DNA from: JBLNBN01 sp050260015
Lineage (GTDB): Bacteria; Bacteroidota; Ignavibacteria; Kapaibacteriales; UBA2268
Direction: 5' to 3'
Assembly: GCA_050260015.1 (NCBI GenBank)
Contig: JBLNBN010000068.1
Span: 61,397 to 125,396 of the forward strand
DNA length: 64,000 bases
The notes under the pieces were generated by a model. It did not search any database. It saw only the letters and a list, made by a program, of their open reading frames with translations, and was not told where the DNA came from. The stretch's first letter is position 1, and the number at the start of each line of letters is the position of its first letter. Of the stretch, positions 34,287 through 44,117 are shown in pieces. A program made the translations under genes and the position numbers.

Positions 34287-35846
34287 TTATTTAAGGCATG
34301 GCGAAGTGAAATCCACCAGCGTCAAATACCATTTTCCGGCTATGTAAGAGAAGTACAGAGTCGAAATAGTCTTGCAATCGGTGGACCTGACGGCATAGCG
34401 TATCGTACGCTCGGCGTCGCGTATTTGCTCGATCTCTCCTTCGGGTATTCGATAATTCACCGTCTCTTTCGACGCCCTGAAGTTCTGCGTCAGGTTGCAA
34501 TCGGCGCCCTGCGCCTCGCAGGCGAAGAGACCCGTTTGCTTATATTTGAGCGTCGCGCAGTCGGGCGAGGGGAGTTCGGCGGCAATAAGCGATTTATTGT
34601 AATAATCTCCGAACGCCTGCTTCGCATCTTTATCCCCGTTCGCGATTGTCGCGCCCGCTATGCTCAAGACGTTTGAGTAGGAGTCCGTGCGTAGCGTCAC
34701 TCTTCCGCCGCCGGGATTAATATAAACGAAAACGCCGTTTTTGAGATGAATGAATTGGGATATTTCGCGCGCGTCGGATTCCGCAGCCGCTTTGATAAAT
34801 TTTTGATACGCCGCCGTAAAGGATTCAAATAGCTTTGGATCATTTTTTTTGGTGAGAGCCGAAGCGGGTTTGCTCTTTAGCGTTTCAGCTTCCTTAGCGT
34901 TTTGCGAGGTCTTTGCCGGGAGGGTTTCCCTGGGCGCGGGCTTGGGTTGCGCGGATGGGGCGGGCGCAACTGCTTTATCTGTTTTTACGTTCTTCGTTTG
35001 GATATTTTCCGGTTTTATTTCTTGCTTTGCGGGAGCCTGCTTCGCAACCGGCTGATTGGCTGCGTTGGGCTTATCAGGCGTAGCCGCTGGAACTTTTTCC
35101 CTGGAAGGGGTAGCGGGCTTCTCCGCGGACGCCTTTGCTACTGTCGGGGAAGCGGGCGCCGGTTTTACCAAGCTTTCTGCAGGTTTGGACGGCGGGGCGC
35201 TAACTTTCGAGGCGTTCTCTGAAGCTTTGCTTTCAGGCCTTACTATCTTAATTGCTTTTTTGTCCGGATTATTTTCAGTCTTTATAGGTATGGCGATCGT
35301 TTTCGTTGTGTCCGCTTTGGCTAAAGCTTTTGATTTATCCTCTACTTTAGGAGCGCTTGATTTTTCCGTTACGGAGCGGGATTTTTGTTCCTTTATATCA
35401 TTTTTTTTGACGTTCGGGGTAGCTTTTTGAGTAACTTCGGACTTCGCGGCGGTCGGCGCAACCGGTTTAAGTTCTTTTTTGGCGGCGGACGTCTGGTAGA
35501 TTGGTTGCGAAACGAGCGCGAGCGCCGCGGTATCCAACATATTAATGGCCCAGACGCCGGGGTAAAGATTCCTCTTGAAATTGACGTCCCTGAACGCTAA
35601 AGCGTCGCGAACCGTTGCGAACTTTCCGACGAGCACGCGGGTCATTTCGCCCCTTGCCGTGCGAGAACGGATCATGCGGGTCTCAAAACCGCTTTTGCTC
35701 AGCTTATCGAGGAATCTCTCCGCGTTCCTTTGGGAGCGGAAGGAGCCGACTACGAGCGCGAAATCCGCAACGAATGCGGCGTAGAGCGCTCCGGAAAAAA
35801 CTATAACTAACGCCGCTATAACGGCTATGCGTTGAATTGTCTTCAT
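34287..35846 (-). CDS. exported SPOR-domain protein with long disordered linker
   Basis: A 519-residue protein. Residues 1-24 are a signal peptide or anchor; residues about 27-100 form a SPOR domain (FALVVGSFRSQRNAERFLDKL, TRVLVGKFATVRDALAF), which binds septal peptidoglycan. Residues about 115-340 are a Lys/Pro/Ala/Ser-rich low-complexity linker. Residues about 345-519 form a separate globular domain that I do not recognise, with four or more cysteines (SPDC, FAC, ADC, TDC, PC). SPOR at the N-terminus rather than the C-terminus is less usual. It stands alone between the kinase and uvrC. Confidence 0.85.
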   Translation of the reverse strand: MKTIQRIAVIAALVIVFSGALYAAFVADFALVVGSFRSQRNAERFLDKLSKSGFETRMIRSRTARGEMTRVLVGKFATVRDALAFRDVNFKRNLYPGVWAINMLDTAALALVSQPIYQTSAAKKELKPVAPTAAKSEVTQKATPNVKKNDIKEQKSRSVTEKSSAPKVEDKSKALAKADTTKTIAIPIKTENNPDKKAIKIVRPESKASENASKVSAPPSKPAESLVKPAPASPTVAKASAEKPATPSREKVPAATPDKPNAANQPVAKQAPAKQEIKPENIQTKNVKTDKAVAPAPSAQPKPAPRETLPAKTSQNAKEAETLKSKPASALTKKNDPKLFESFTAAYQKFIKAAAESDAREISQFIHLKNGVFVYINPGGGRVTLRTDSYSNVLSIAGATIANGDKDAKQAFGDYYNKSLIAAELPSPDCATLKYKQTGLFACEAQGADCNLTQNFRASKETVNYRIPEGEIEQIRDAERTIRYAVRSTDCKTISTLYFSYIAGKWYLTLVDFTSPCLK

Positions 35847-35964
35847 TTTAACGTCCGATTAACAATATTGCAACTAATTATCAGTTTTTACAATTGCAAA
35901 AATTCAATAATTATTTAATTTATCAAAAAAAACTTTTTATTATTAATTTCATCTTTTATTATTA

Positions 35965-37860
35965 ATGAGCGCATCAGAAGATAACACGGAATACTCGGAG
36001 ATAATCAGCGAATTCCCGCAATTGCCTAACGTGCTTGAAAAAGTAAGCAATTTGCCTGCCAAACCCGGTATTTACCAATATAAAAACGCGGAAGGGAAGA
36101 TCATTTATGTAGGTAAGGCGAAGAACCTACGGAATCGCGTGCGTTCATACTTTCAAAAGAATCGGCCGCGGGACGCTAAAACTCAAGCCCTAATAAGCAA
36201 AATTGCCGACCTGGAAGTTATGCTCGTGGATTCCGAAGCCGAAGCGCTCATCCTTGAGGATACCCTAATAAAAAGGCACAAGCCGCGCTACAACGTATTG
36301 CTGCGCGACGACAAAAGCTATCCGTATATCCGCGTGACTAACGAACCGTTCCCGCGGCTTTTCGTTACCCGGAAAGTTATCCGGGACGGCTCCAAGTACT
36401 ACGGCCCTTATACCGAGGTTGGGCAATTAAAAGCGCTTATCAGGACGATTCGTACGATCTTTATGCTGCGTAGCTGCGATTTAATCATAACCGACGAATC
36501 GATCGAAAAGCAAAAGCACAGAGTCTGCCTCGACTACCATATCCACAAATGCGAAGGGCCTTGCGTAGGTCTCGTCTCGAAGGAAGCGTACAACGAAAAT
36601 ATAAAGAGCGCAATTCAGATCCTTCTTGGTAAAACCCGCGCGATAGAAGCTCAGTTGAAGGAAAAGATGGAAAAATACGCCGAAGAGATGAAATTCGAGG
36701 CCGCTGGCGTTATCAAGAGGCGACTCGACATACTTCGCGAATATATGAGCAAGCAAAAGATAGTTACGAGCGAGCCGGTCGACCGGGATATTTTCGCGCT
36801 AACCCGCGACGGCGACCTCGCTTGCTCGATTATTCTAAAAGTGCGCGACGGTAAGCTGATCGGCAAGCGGCACTACATAATTAAAAACGCTTTAGAGCAA
36901 ACCGACGAGTCGATAATGCAGCGCACGATAGAACGCTGGTACCTGGAAAGCGACTTCGTGCCCGGCGAGATATTCCTTTGCTGCGAGCCTGATCAGTTGG
37001 AGTATTTAACCGACTATTTAGGTAAGAAGCGGAATAAGTCTATTTCCATAAGCGTGCCGCAGATCGGCGAAAAGAAGAAGATGATAGAAATGGCGACTTC
37101 CAACGCGGAATACATACTTAAGGAATTCATCGCGGCTACTGAGAACGCAGAAAAAACGATACCTCGTAGCGTGCTCTCGCTACAGCGGGACCTGAACCTA
37201 AAAACGCAGCCGAGACGAATAGAATGCATTGATAACTCCCATATACAAGGCTCTGATTACGTCTCGTCGGTAGTGGTTTTCGAGGACGGCAAACCGAAAA
37301 AGAGCGATTACCGAAAGTTTAAGATGCGCACCGTAAAGGGCAACGACGATTTCGCCGCAATGCAGGAAGTCGTGCGCAGGCGATACTCCAGGCTAATTGC
37401 CGAGGGCGGGCAACTCCCGGATTTAATAATAATTGACGGCGGCAAAGGGCAGCTCTCCAGCGCCGTGGAGATACTTGACGAGCTGGGATTAATGCAGAAA
37501 GTAGCAGTTATAGGCCTTGCAAAGCGCCTGGAGGAAGTTTTCTTCCCCGGCATGAGCGATTCGATCCTGTTGCCGCGCACAAGCTCGAGCCTGCGTTTAA
37601 TTCAGCAACTCCGCGACGAAGCGCACCGGTTCGCCATTACCTTCCACAGGCTTTTGCGCGAGAAGCGCACGCTACAGACGGAGCTCACTCAAATAGCGGG
37701 CGTAGGGAAGAAATCCGCGGAAAAACTGCTTACTGAATTGGGCAGCGTGGAAAATGTCCGCCAGGCGGAACTCGACGTTTTAAAAAAATATCTGAACCAA
37801 AAGCAAGCTCAAACCGTTTATGATTATTTCCACGATAAAGGCGGAAGCGTAGAATTATGA
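35965..37860 (+). CDS. uvrC: excinuclease ABC subunit C
   Basis: UvrC makes both cuts in nucleotide excision repair. The GIY-YIG nuclease (about residues 28-105, KPGIYQYKNAEGKIIYVGKAKNLRNRVRSYF) is followed by the UvrB-binding UVR region (about 215-260), the RNase H-like nuclease with CIDNSHIQGSDYVSSVVVF and IIDGGKGQLSSA, and C-terminal helix-hairpin-helix repeats (IAGVGKKSAEKLL). Length 631 is normal. The stop overlaps the next start (ATGA). Confidence 0.97.
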   Translation: MSASEDNTEYSEIISEFPQLPNVLEKVSNLPAKPGIYQYKNAEGKIIYVGKAKNLRNRVRSYFQKNRPRDAKTQALISKIADLEVMLVDSEAEALILEDTLIKRHKPRYNVLLRDDKSYPYIRVTNEPFPRLFVTRKVIRDGSKYYGPYTEVGQLKALIRTIRTIFMLRSCDLIITDESIEKQKHRVCLDYHIHKCEGPCVGLVSKEAYNENIKSAIQILLGKTRAIEAQLKEKMEKYAEEMKFEAAGVIKRRLDILREYMSKQKIVTSEPVDRDIFALTRDGDLACSIILKVRDGKLIGKRHYIIKNALEQTDESIMQRTIERWYLESDFVPGEIFLCCEPDQLEYLTDYLGKKRNKSISISVPQIGEKKKMIEMATSNAEYILKEFIAATENAEKTIPRSVLSLQRDLNLKTQPRRIECIDNSHIQGSDYVSSVVVFEDGKPKKSDYRKFKMRTVKGNDDFAAMQEVVRRRYSRLIAEGGQLPDLIIIDGGKGQLSSAVEILDELGLMQKVAVIGLAKRLEEVFFPGMSDSILLPRTSSSLRLIQQLRDEAHRFAITFHRLLREKRTLQTELTQIAGVGKKSAEKLLTELGSVENVRQAELDVLKKYLNQKQAQTVYDYFHDKGGSVEL

Positions 37861-38540
37861 GAAAAACCGCATGGATCACGGGGGCTTCGTCCGGCATAGG
37901 CGCGGCGATCGCGTCCGCGCTGGAGCCCGAGTATAACTTAGCCCTATCGGCGAGAAGCTTTGAAAATAACTTCGTCGAGGGACGGTTGGAACTAAAAATG
38001 GACTTGCGCAACGTAGCCGCGATATACGAGGGCTACGACGAAATATTCAGGCGTTTCGGCGCGCCCGACGTATTAGTGAACAACGCGGGCGTCGGCGCAT
38101 TCAAGCCATTGGAAGAGCTGTCGCTCGCGGAGTTTGACGAGATAATAGACGTAAATCTACGCGGGGCTTTCCTGTGCATTAAGAAAGTTCTGCCGGATAT
38201 GCTCGAGCGGGGAAGCGGTATTATTCTCAATATCCTCACCTCCGCCATCAAGAAAAGCTACCAGGGAAATTCAGTTTACTCGGCGAGCAAGGCCGCGCTG
38301 CATGCAATGAGCGGATCGCTTCGCGAGGAAACCCGCAAACGGGGCGTTAAAATAATAGACGTGCTGCCCGGGGCGACCGCTACGAATATCTGGAGCAAGG
38401 AGGATCTCGACGAATACCGCCATAAAATGATGAGCGCCGAAGAAATTGGAACGGCGGTAAAGTCGCTGTTGAATCTTCACGAGTCCGGCAATTTATTGGT
38501 CGAGGAAATTATTATCAATCCTAAATTAGGAGCAGTTTAG
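37857..38540 (+). CDS. short-chain dehydrogenase/reductase
   Basis: A 227-residue classical SDR: cofactor loop TGASSGIGAAIA (about residues 7-18), NNAGVG, and catalytic YSASK with the upstream Ser in NILTSAIKKSYQG. The cofactor is probably NADP(H) or NAD(H); the substrate is unknown. It is coupled to uvrC by ATGA, which looks like shared transcription rather than a repair role. Its end overlaps the opposing TonB receptor gene by 4 bases. Confidence 0.92.
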   Translation: MRKTAWITGASSGIGAAIASALEPEYNLALSARSFENNFVEGRLELKMDLRNVAAIYEGYDEIFRRFGAPDVLVNNAGVGAFKPLEELSLAEFDEIIDVNLRGAFLCIKKVLPDMLERGSGIILNILTSAIKKSYQGNSVYSASKAALHAMSGSLREETRKRGVKIIDVLPGATATNIWSKEDLDEYRHKMMSAEEIGTAVKSLLNLHESGNLLVEEIIINPKLGAV

Positions 38541-40828
38541 AACTCCCAACTAATTCCGACGCTCGGCAAGATGCCGATAGATTTCTGGTATTCGATGTTT
38601 TCCGTCCTGGGATTATAGCGGACGGAGGATACGTTCTTACGACCGTAAACGTTTTGAACGTCGACGTATGTTACCAAGATCGAATTATAGAAATTCCAGC
38701 GTTTATCTATTCGCACGTCCATAGCGTGGAAGGTCGGTAATCTTTCGCCTTGATTATACCGAGCGTAGTCGAACCTCTTGTTAACTTCGTCGAACGGCGT
38801 CGTAGGAGCTCCCGTGGCGGCGCGGAATTTCGAGCTCACCTCCCAGTCCTGGTCTATTCTCCAGCCGGCGGCTATGTTAAATATAACCGGCGAATCGTAA
38901 GCGCTGAGCGCATATTCGTAATTTAACCCCCTAAATTCCGTTTTACTTATCGTTAAGCTCATCAAGCCGTAAATGGGTATCTCGCTCAATTTCTTCTGGA
39001 TAAAAAATTCAATTCCCATGGAGTTCCCAACGCCTTTCGACATAAGCGGCTCCAGCCCGTAGGGGATATCGCTCTGCAGGTCCTCGAATCCGGTCGGAGC
39101 GAGCATGCCCCACGGCCTTAATAGCCTTGCGGGGTAGTCTCGGTATATTTTTTTATAAACCTCTACCTGGGTTTTAACATCCGGTAAAGGTATGTATTCG
39201 TAGGATAAGACTACCTGGTCGGCGCGAATCGGCTTAAGCCGCGCATTCATCGGGTCGCCCATCAGCCAAACGTAAGACGGGTACTGGTAATACCGCCCGC
39301 CGCTAATAGTTAAAGTAGACAGCTCGTTGACCTGGTAGGCGGCGGAGGCCCTTGGGGAAACGAAAATTGCGTCGCTGGATATAAAGTTTGCTATCTCCGC
39401 GCGCAAGCCGCCAGTAATTTTAAACCTACCGATAGATTTATTCATCGCCAGGTAAGTCGCGTTCCTTATCGCGCTGAACGATGTGTCGACGTTAAGCGGG
39501 CGTAAGTCGCCTTTGAAATCTCTTCGGTACTCGCCGGGTATGAGAATGCTGTAGTCGAGCGTTGTCGTCCATTTAGTCTGATTGCCGAAGGTCAGGTACC
39601 AGGAGTTTGGCAATTGCAGGTCAAAGTCCGCACGCAGTATTGTCTCGCTCTCTTTCGAATTATTTTTGAAAATCTCGACCAATAAGCTATCGCTCTGGCT
39701 AACGGAGTATTTCGAGTAAGTTTCGCCTAAAGTCACTGTAACGAAGCCGTTTTTAAAGATATTTCTCCATGTAATGCCCGAAAAGTACTGATTTTGCTGC
39801 GGTACGGCCACGCGGCTATTGTCGAAGCGGTCGTCCTCGGTCTCGTTATTTAGGGAGACTGTGTTGATAGCCCCGATTACAAGGAAAGATAAGGTATTCG
39901 TTTCGTTCAGCTTATAATTGACCTTGCCCTGGAAATCCCAGTACTGGGGGATAAAGGAAAAGCCCGCCGCCTTGAAGATAAAATCCAAGTAACTACGACG
40001 GACGCTCATCAGGTAGGAGCCTTTATTCGAAATCGGCCCTTCGAGATTAAGCCCGAAACCCGTAGCGGAGAGATTTAGCTTTCCGCCGAATTCCTCTTCG
40101 TTGCCGTTGCGGAGCTGGATATTCGTTATCGATGAGACCTTGTCCCCATAGCGGGCTCCGAACGCGCCCGCCGAGAAATCGACGTTCTTTACGAAATCAA
40201 TATTAACGATGGTGAGCGGACCGCCGCCCGAGCCCTGCGTGCCGAAGTGATTTATGTTTGGAACTTCGAGGTTGTCCACAATAAACAAATTCTCGAAAGG
40301 CGCGCCGCCGCGCACAACGAGATCATTTCTCCCGGCCTGCGTTACCCCCACCCCGGGCAAAAGCGCCGTAGCGCGTACGACGTCCTCCTGAACCCCGGGC
40401 GCGCGGCGTATGTCCTCGGCGGAAAGGCTTTGAGCGCTGGCGGAGGTTTCTATGCGTTTCTCGAAGTAGGTGGAACGGACCTCTGCGCCCTCGAGCCGGA
40501 TTACTCTATCTATCAACGCGGTTTCAATTTCGTAAGGCTTTGCCGCAGTTACGGCCGCATTGGCTTCAATATAGGTTTCGAAAGCGATTGAGGAAAATTG
40601 AATTGAATAAATTCCCGGGGGAACGTTCTCTATAGCGAAAGTCCCGTCCTGCTTCGTGATGGCCCCGTAATTGGTACCAACGACCCTAACGGTTACCCCG
40701 GTCAAAGGCTGTTGAGTCGCCTTCGATATGACGCGTCCCGAAATTCTTGCAGCGTAGGCTACCGGGGAAGCGGCAAAAGCCAAGATTGTAAATGATATTG
40801 ATAGCGCTATTAGTACGATTGATTTCAT
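38537..40828 (-). CDS. TonB-dependent outer membrane receptor with CarboxypepD_reg domain
   Basis: A 763-residue receptor. Signal peptide (ALSISFTILAFAASPVAYA), then a carboxypeptidase-regulatory-like domain (about 27-115, ISGRVISKATQQPLTGVTVRVVGTNYG), a plug domain (about 125-235, RAPGVQEDVVRATALLPGV, NDLVVRGGAPFENLFIVDNL) and a barrel ending in aromatic GISWEF. There is no partner SusD gene, so it is a stand-alone TonB receptor; the ligand is unknown. It overlaps the SDR gene by 4 bases, tail to tail. Confidence 0.93.
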   Translation of the reverse strand: MKSIVLIALSISFTILAFAASPVAYAARISGRVISKATQQPLTGVTVRVVGTNYGAITKQDGTFAIENVPPGIYSIQFSSIAFETYIEANAAVTAAKPYEIETALIDRVIRLEGAEVRSTYFEKRIETSASAQSLSAEDIRRAPGVQEDVVRATALLPGVGVTQAGRNDLVVRGGAPFENLFIVDNLEVPNINHFGTQGSGGGPLTIVNIDFVKNVDFSAGAFGARYGDKVSSITNIQLRNGNEEEFGGKLNLSATGFGLNLEGPISNKGSYLMSVRRSYLDFIFKAAGFSFIPQYWDFQGKVNYKLNETNTLSFLVIGAINTVSLNNETEDDRFDNSRVAVPQQNQYFSGITWRNIFKNGFVTVTLGETYSKYSVSQSDSLLVEIFKNNSKESETILRADFDLQLPNSWYLTFGNQTKWTTTLDYSILIPGEYRRDFKGDLRPLNVDTSFSAIRNATYLAMNKSIGRFKITGGLRAEIANFISSDAIFVSPRASAAYQVNELSTLTISGGRYYQYPSYVWLMGDPMNARLKPIRADQVVLSYEYIPLPDVKTQVEVYKKIYRDYPARLLRPWGMLAPTGFEDLQSDIPYGLEPLMSKGVGNSMGIEFFIQKKLSEIPIYGLMSLTISKTEFRGLNYEYALSAYDSPVIFNIAAGWRIDQDWEVSSKFRAATGAPTTPFDEVNKRFDYARYNQGERLPTFHAMDVRIDKRWNFYNSILVTYVDVQNVYGRKNVSSVRYNPRTENIEYQKSIGILPSVGISWEF

Positions 40829-41000
40829 AAATAGTAATCCGGATTTCGATTTATATTAAACGTTTAGACGAAGCTAAAATATATTAATTTGTAATTATTA
40901 ACATTTGGTAAATTAAATTATATTAATATTGCAGCGCTCGTTTGGTTTTGTTTTTATACGAAAAAACGCTTTCAAAACATAAAGACTACCTCGAAATCAA

Positions 41001-41031
41001 TTGGAAATCTGCGGAAAATTTGTTAATTTTG
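41001..41031 (+). promoter_or_regulatory. Bacteroidota-type promoter for gyrA
   Basis: TTG (41001-41003), a 20-base spacer and TAATTTTG (41024-41031), 30 bases before the gyrA ATG at 41062. The fit in sequence and spacing is good. Confidence 0.6.
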
Positions 41032-41061
41032 CAGGTTAAATAATTGAGAAATCAAGAAAAA

Positions 41062-43557
41062 ATGCAAATGTCAATAATAGGAAGGGAGCAAATAGTTCCG
41101 ACGATGCTGGAAGAGGAGATGCGTTCTTCGTATCTGGCTTATTCTATGTCGGTTATCGTTTCCAGGGCTCTTCCCGACGTTAGGGACGGGCTCAAACCGG
41201 TGCACAGAAGAATATTATATGCGATGCACGACATGGGGCTTCATCACAATCGCCCCTATAAAAAGTCCGCAAGGCTCGTAGGCGAAGTGCTGGGCAAGTA
41301 CCATCCGCACGGCGATTCCTCCGTTTACGAAGCAATGGTTCGTTTGGCGCAGGATTGGTCTATGCGCTATCCGCTTGTAGACGGGCAGGGCAACTTCGGC
41401 TCCGTCGACGGCGACTCCGCTGCCGCTATGCGTTATACCGAATCAAGACTCGCCTCCATTTCGGCGGCTATCCTAAGAGATATAGATAAAGACACGGTAG
41501 ATTTTGGACCGAATTTCGACGATTCGCTCCAGGAACCGTTAGTATTGCCTTCGGCGATGCCGACCCTGTTGGTAAACGGCGCCGCAGGCATCGCGGTCGG
41601 TATGGCTACGAACATACCGCCGCATAACCTGACAGAAATTATCAACGGCCTGCAGGCAATGATATCAAACCCGGACGTAACTAGCGAAGAACTGCTGAAA
41701 TACGTTCCGGCCCCGGACTTCCCAACGGGCGGCATTATCTACGGATACTCCGGCGTTAAGGAAACTTATACCAAAGGAAGGGGTAAGATCATCGTTCGCG
41801 CGCGCGTCACTTTCGAGGAAGCTAAATCCGGCAGGACTTCTATTATAGTTACCGAGCTTCCTTACCAGGTAAATAAGGCCGCTTTAATAGAAAAAATTGC
41901 GGATCTCGTCCGCGCAAAGGCATTAGAGGATATTTCCGATCTGCGCGACGAATCGGATCGCGACGGTATGCGTATCGTAATAGACCTGAAACGAGACGCT
42001 ATACCCGACGTCGTGCTGAACAACCTCTACAAGCACACCTCCATGCAGGTTACTTTCGGAGCAAACATGCTCGCGCTCGTACACGGCCGCCCGAAGGTGC
42101 TTACGCTTCGGGATATGATGCGTCATTTTATTGATCACAGGAACGAAGTCATCGTCCGCCGCACGGAGTTCGAACTCGACGCCGCTGAAAAGCGCGCGCA
42201 TATCTTAGAGGGCTTTATTATAGCTCTCGACAATATCGACGAGGTAATCAAGACTATCCGCGCGGCTAAGGACACTCCTACCGCTTCTATTGAGTTACAA
42301 TCTAAGTTCGGCTTGAGCGAAATACAGGCGAAAGCGATACTCGACATGAGATTGCAACGCTTAACCGGTCTCGAACGCGAAAAGATCCAGAACGAATACC
42401 GCGAAGTAATCCGCACGATCGAACGTTTGAAGTCGATACTTGCAAGCAAAGAACTCCAGATGCAGATCATCTCCGACGAACTGGCTGAAATTTCCAATAA
42501 ATTCGGCGACGACCGCAGGACCGAGATCGTCTACGATTCGCGCGACTTTACGGTCGAGGACATGATCGCGAACGAGGACGTCATCATCACGATAACGCAT
42601 CGCGGGTTCATTAAGCGCACGCTCGCGGCGAACTACCGCCGCCAGAACAAGGGCGGACGCGGCGCGCAGGGAATGAATACGTACGACGACGATTTTATTC
42701 ACATGATCTTCCCGGCCTCGACGCACCATCACTTGCTCTTCTTCACGGATAAGGGCAGGGTATATAAAGTCAAAGTCTACGACTTGCCGGAAGGCTCGCG
42801 CTCGGCCAAGGGCAGATCCGTGGCAAACGTCATCCAGATGCAGCCCGACGAGAGTATAACCGCTTGCCGGCCGATTAAGGAATTTACTAATAACGAGTAT
42901 ATCATAATGGCCACCCGCGACGGCATTATTAAGAAGACGGAGCTCTCCGCCTTCGCGAATATCCGCACGACGGGAATTATCGCCATTAACTTAGTCGGCG
43001 AGGATAAGCTGATCTCGGCGCGCCTTACGGACGGCACTTGCGACATAATTCTCGGCACGAGCCTTGGCCTTGCCTGCCGCTTCCGCGAAAGCGACGTTCG
43101 CCCGACGGGCCGTTCCACGCAAGGCGTGATGGGTATCTCGCTTGCAAAGGAAGATTACGTCGTGGCGATGATAGTCATTAAGCGATCCGATTCGCAGGTG
43201 ATAATCGTCGGCGAGAAAGGCTACGGGAAGCGCACCCGCTACGAGGACTTCCGCTTGACGAAGCGCGGAGCCAAGGGCGTAAAGTCGATGAACATTACCG
43301 ATAAAACGGGAAAGGTAGTCGCGATTATCGCCGCGGTCGACACCGAGGACTTAGTCGTTATGACCGTAAAGGGCATGCTTATACGCCAACCAGTCAAGAG
43401 CATTAAGACGATCGGCAGGAACACGCAGGGCGTGCGCCTTATAAAGCTGAAGGAAGCGGATTCAATCGCGGACATCACGACAGTTACTACGGAAGAAGAC
43501 GCGGTCGATTTAGACGATACGCCTCTCGAGGACACCCAGGATAGATTGATCGAATAA
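41062..43557 (+). CDS. gyrA: DNA gyrase subunit A
   Basis: The cleaving subunit of gyrase. From ATG 41062 it has 831 residues; an in-frame TTG at 41044 is less likely. Early blocks: YLAYSMSVIVSRALPDVRDGLKPVHRRILYAM, the quinolone-pocket segment GKYHPHGDSSVYEAMVRLAQDW and catalytic Tyr in AAAMRYTESRLA. The C-terminal beta-pinwheel holds a GyrA box variant (QNKGGRGAQG), which speaks for GyrA rather than ParC. The quinolone-pocket Ser is kept and the downstream acidic position is Glu. An acidic tail ends the protein. Confidence 0.95.
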   Translation: MQMSIIGREQIVPTMLEEEMRSSYLAYSMSVIVSRALPDVRDGLKPVHRRILYAMHDMGLHHNRPYKKSARLVGEVLGKYHPHGDSSVYEAMVRLAQDWSMRYPLVDGQGNFGSVDGDSAAAMRYTESRLASISAAILRDIDKDTVDFGPNFDDSLQEPLVLPSAMPTLLVNGAAGIAVGMATNIPPHNLTEIINGLQAMISNPDVTSEELLKYVPAPDFPTGGIIYGYSGVKETYTKGRGKIIVRARVTFEEAKSGRTSIIVTELPYQVNKAALIEKIADLVRAKALEDISDLRDESDRDGMRIVIDLKRDAIPDVVLNNLYKHTSMQVTFGANMLALVHGRPKVLTLRDMMRHFIDHRNEVIVRRTEFELDAAEKRAHILEGFIIALDNIDEVIKTIRAAKDTPTASIELQSKFGLSEIQAKAILDMRLQRLTGLEREKIQNEYREVIRTIERLKSILASKELQMQIISDELAEISNKFGDDRRTEIVYDSRDFTVEDMIANEDVIITITHRGFIKRTLAANYRRQNKGGRGAQGMNTYDDDFIHMIFPASTHHHLLFFTDKGRVYKVKVYDLPEGSRSAKGRSVANVIQMQPDESITACRPIKEFTNNEYIIMATRDGIIKKTELSAFANIRTTGIIAINLVGEDKLISARLTDGTCDIILGTSLGLACRFRESDVRPTGRSTQGVMGISLAKEDYVVAMIVIKRSDSQVIIVGEKGYGKRTRYEDFRLTKRGAKGVKSMNITDKTGKVVAIIAAVDTEDLVVMTVKGMLIRQPVKSIKTIGRNTQGVRLIKLKEADSIADITTVTTEEDAVDLDDTPLEDTQDRLIE

Positions 43558-43634
43558 ATTCACGGAATATTCGTTTATCCCCGTGAGATCGGGAATAATT
43601 TAAAATAAATTTTTATTTTGTTTGAAATTATTCT

Positions 43635-43642
43635 TATTTTTG
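43635..43642 (+). promoter_or_regulatory. possible -7 box (TATTTTTG)
   Basis: TATTTTTG lies 30 bases before ATG 43672. No correctly spaced TTG is seen, so the call is weak. Confidence 0.3.
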
Positions 43643-43671
43643 AACATTACGAACGTCAGAGCATTTTTCGA

Positions 43672-44103
43672 ATGAAACTTAAGTTACTGATAATTTTTAC
43701 GCTTATAACTGTTGGAGCGGTTGTCTACGCGATGAGCGGATTATTCGAATCCGTCGTGGCCTCCTCCGACGGAAGAGCTATAACGATAGAATGGCGCACT
43801 AGCGACGAAGCCGGCGTTAAATACTTCGTCGTCGAACGCGGCAGCGGAAAAACCAGCTATCAAGCCATAGCCTCCAAAACGGCGAAGGGAAGCCCAAGCG
43901 TTTATAAGCATGTGGACGAAGACGGATTGATGAAAAAGTTTGAAGTAAGCGAAGGCCAGCTTCAGAGCGATAAAGTATATACGTACCGCATCAAAGCGGT
44001 TTACAACGATAAGAAAACTTTCACTTCCGACGCGGTTTACGTTATGCACAAGACGAGCAGCTTCCGCCGCACGTGGGGCATGATAAAAGAAATGTTCAGA
44101 TAA
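43672..44103 (+). CDS. small exported fibronectin type III-like protein
   Basis: A 143-residue protein from ATG 43672. An N-terminal hydrophobic segment (LLIIFTLITVGAVVYAM) acts as signal or anchor. The rest resembles one fibronectin III-like beta sandwich: ITIEWRTSDEAGVKYFVVERG, then VYTYRIKAVYNDKKTFTSDAV. The ending (SFRRTWGMIKEMFR) is basic. The function is unknown; such domains mediate binding in surface proteins. It ends 14 bases before the metalloprotease-like gene, suggesting an operon. Confidence 0.75.
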   Translation: MKLKLLIIFTLITVGAVVYAMSGLFESVVASSDGRAITIEWRTSDEAGVKYFVVERGSGKTSYQAIASKTAKGSPSVYKHVDEDGLMKKFEVSEGQLQSDKVYTYRIKAVYNDKKTFTSDAVYVMHKTSSFRRTWGMIKEMFR

Positions 44104-44117
44104 CTTATATAAGTAAC

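Noticed and set aside
43560..43590. Weak TCACGG/CCGTGA inverted repeat after gyrA as terminator
   Set aside because: Stem of six, 15-base loop, no T-run.
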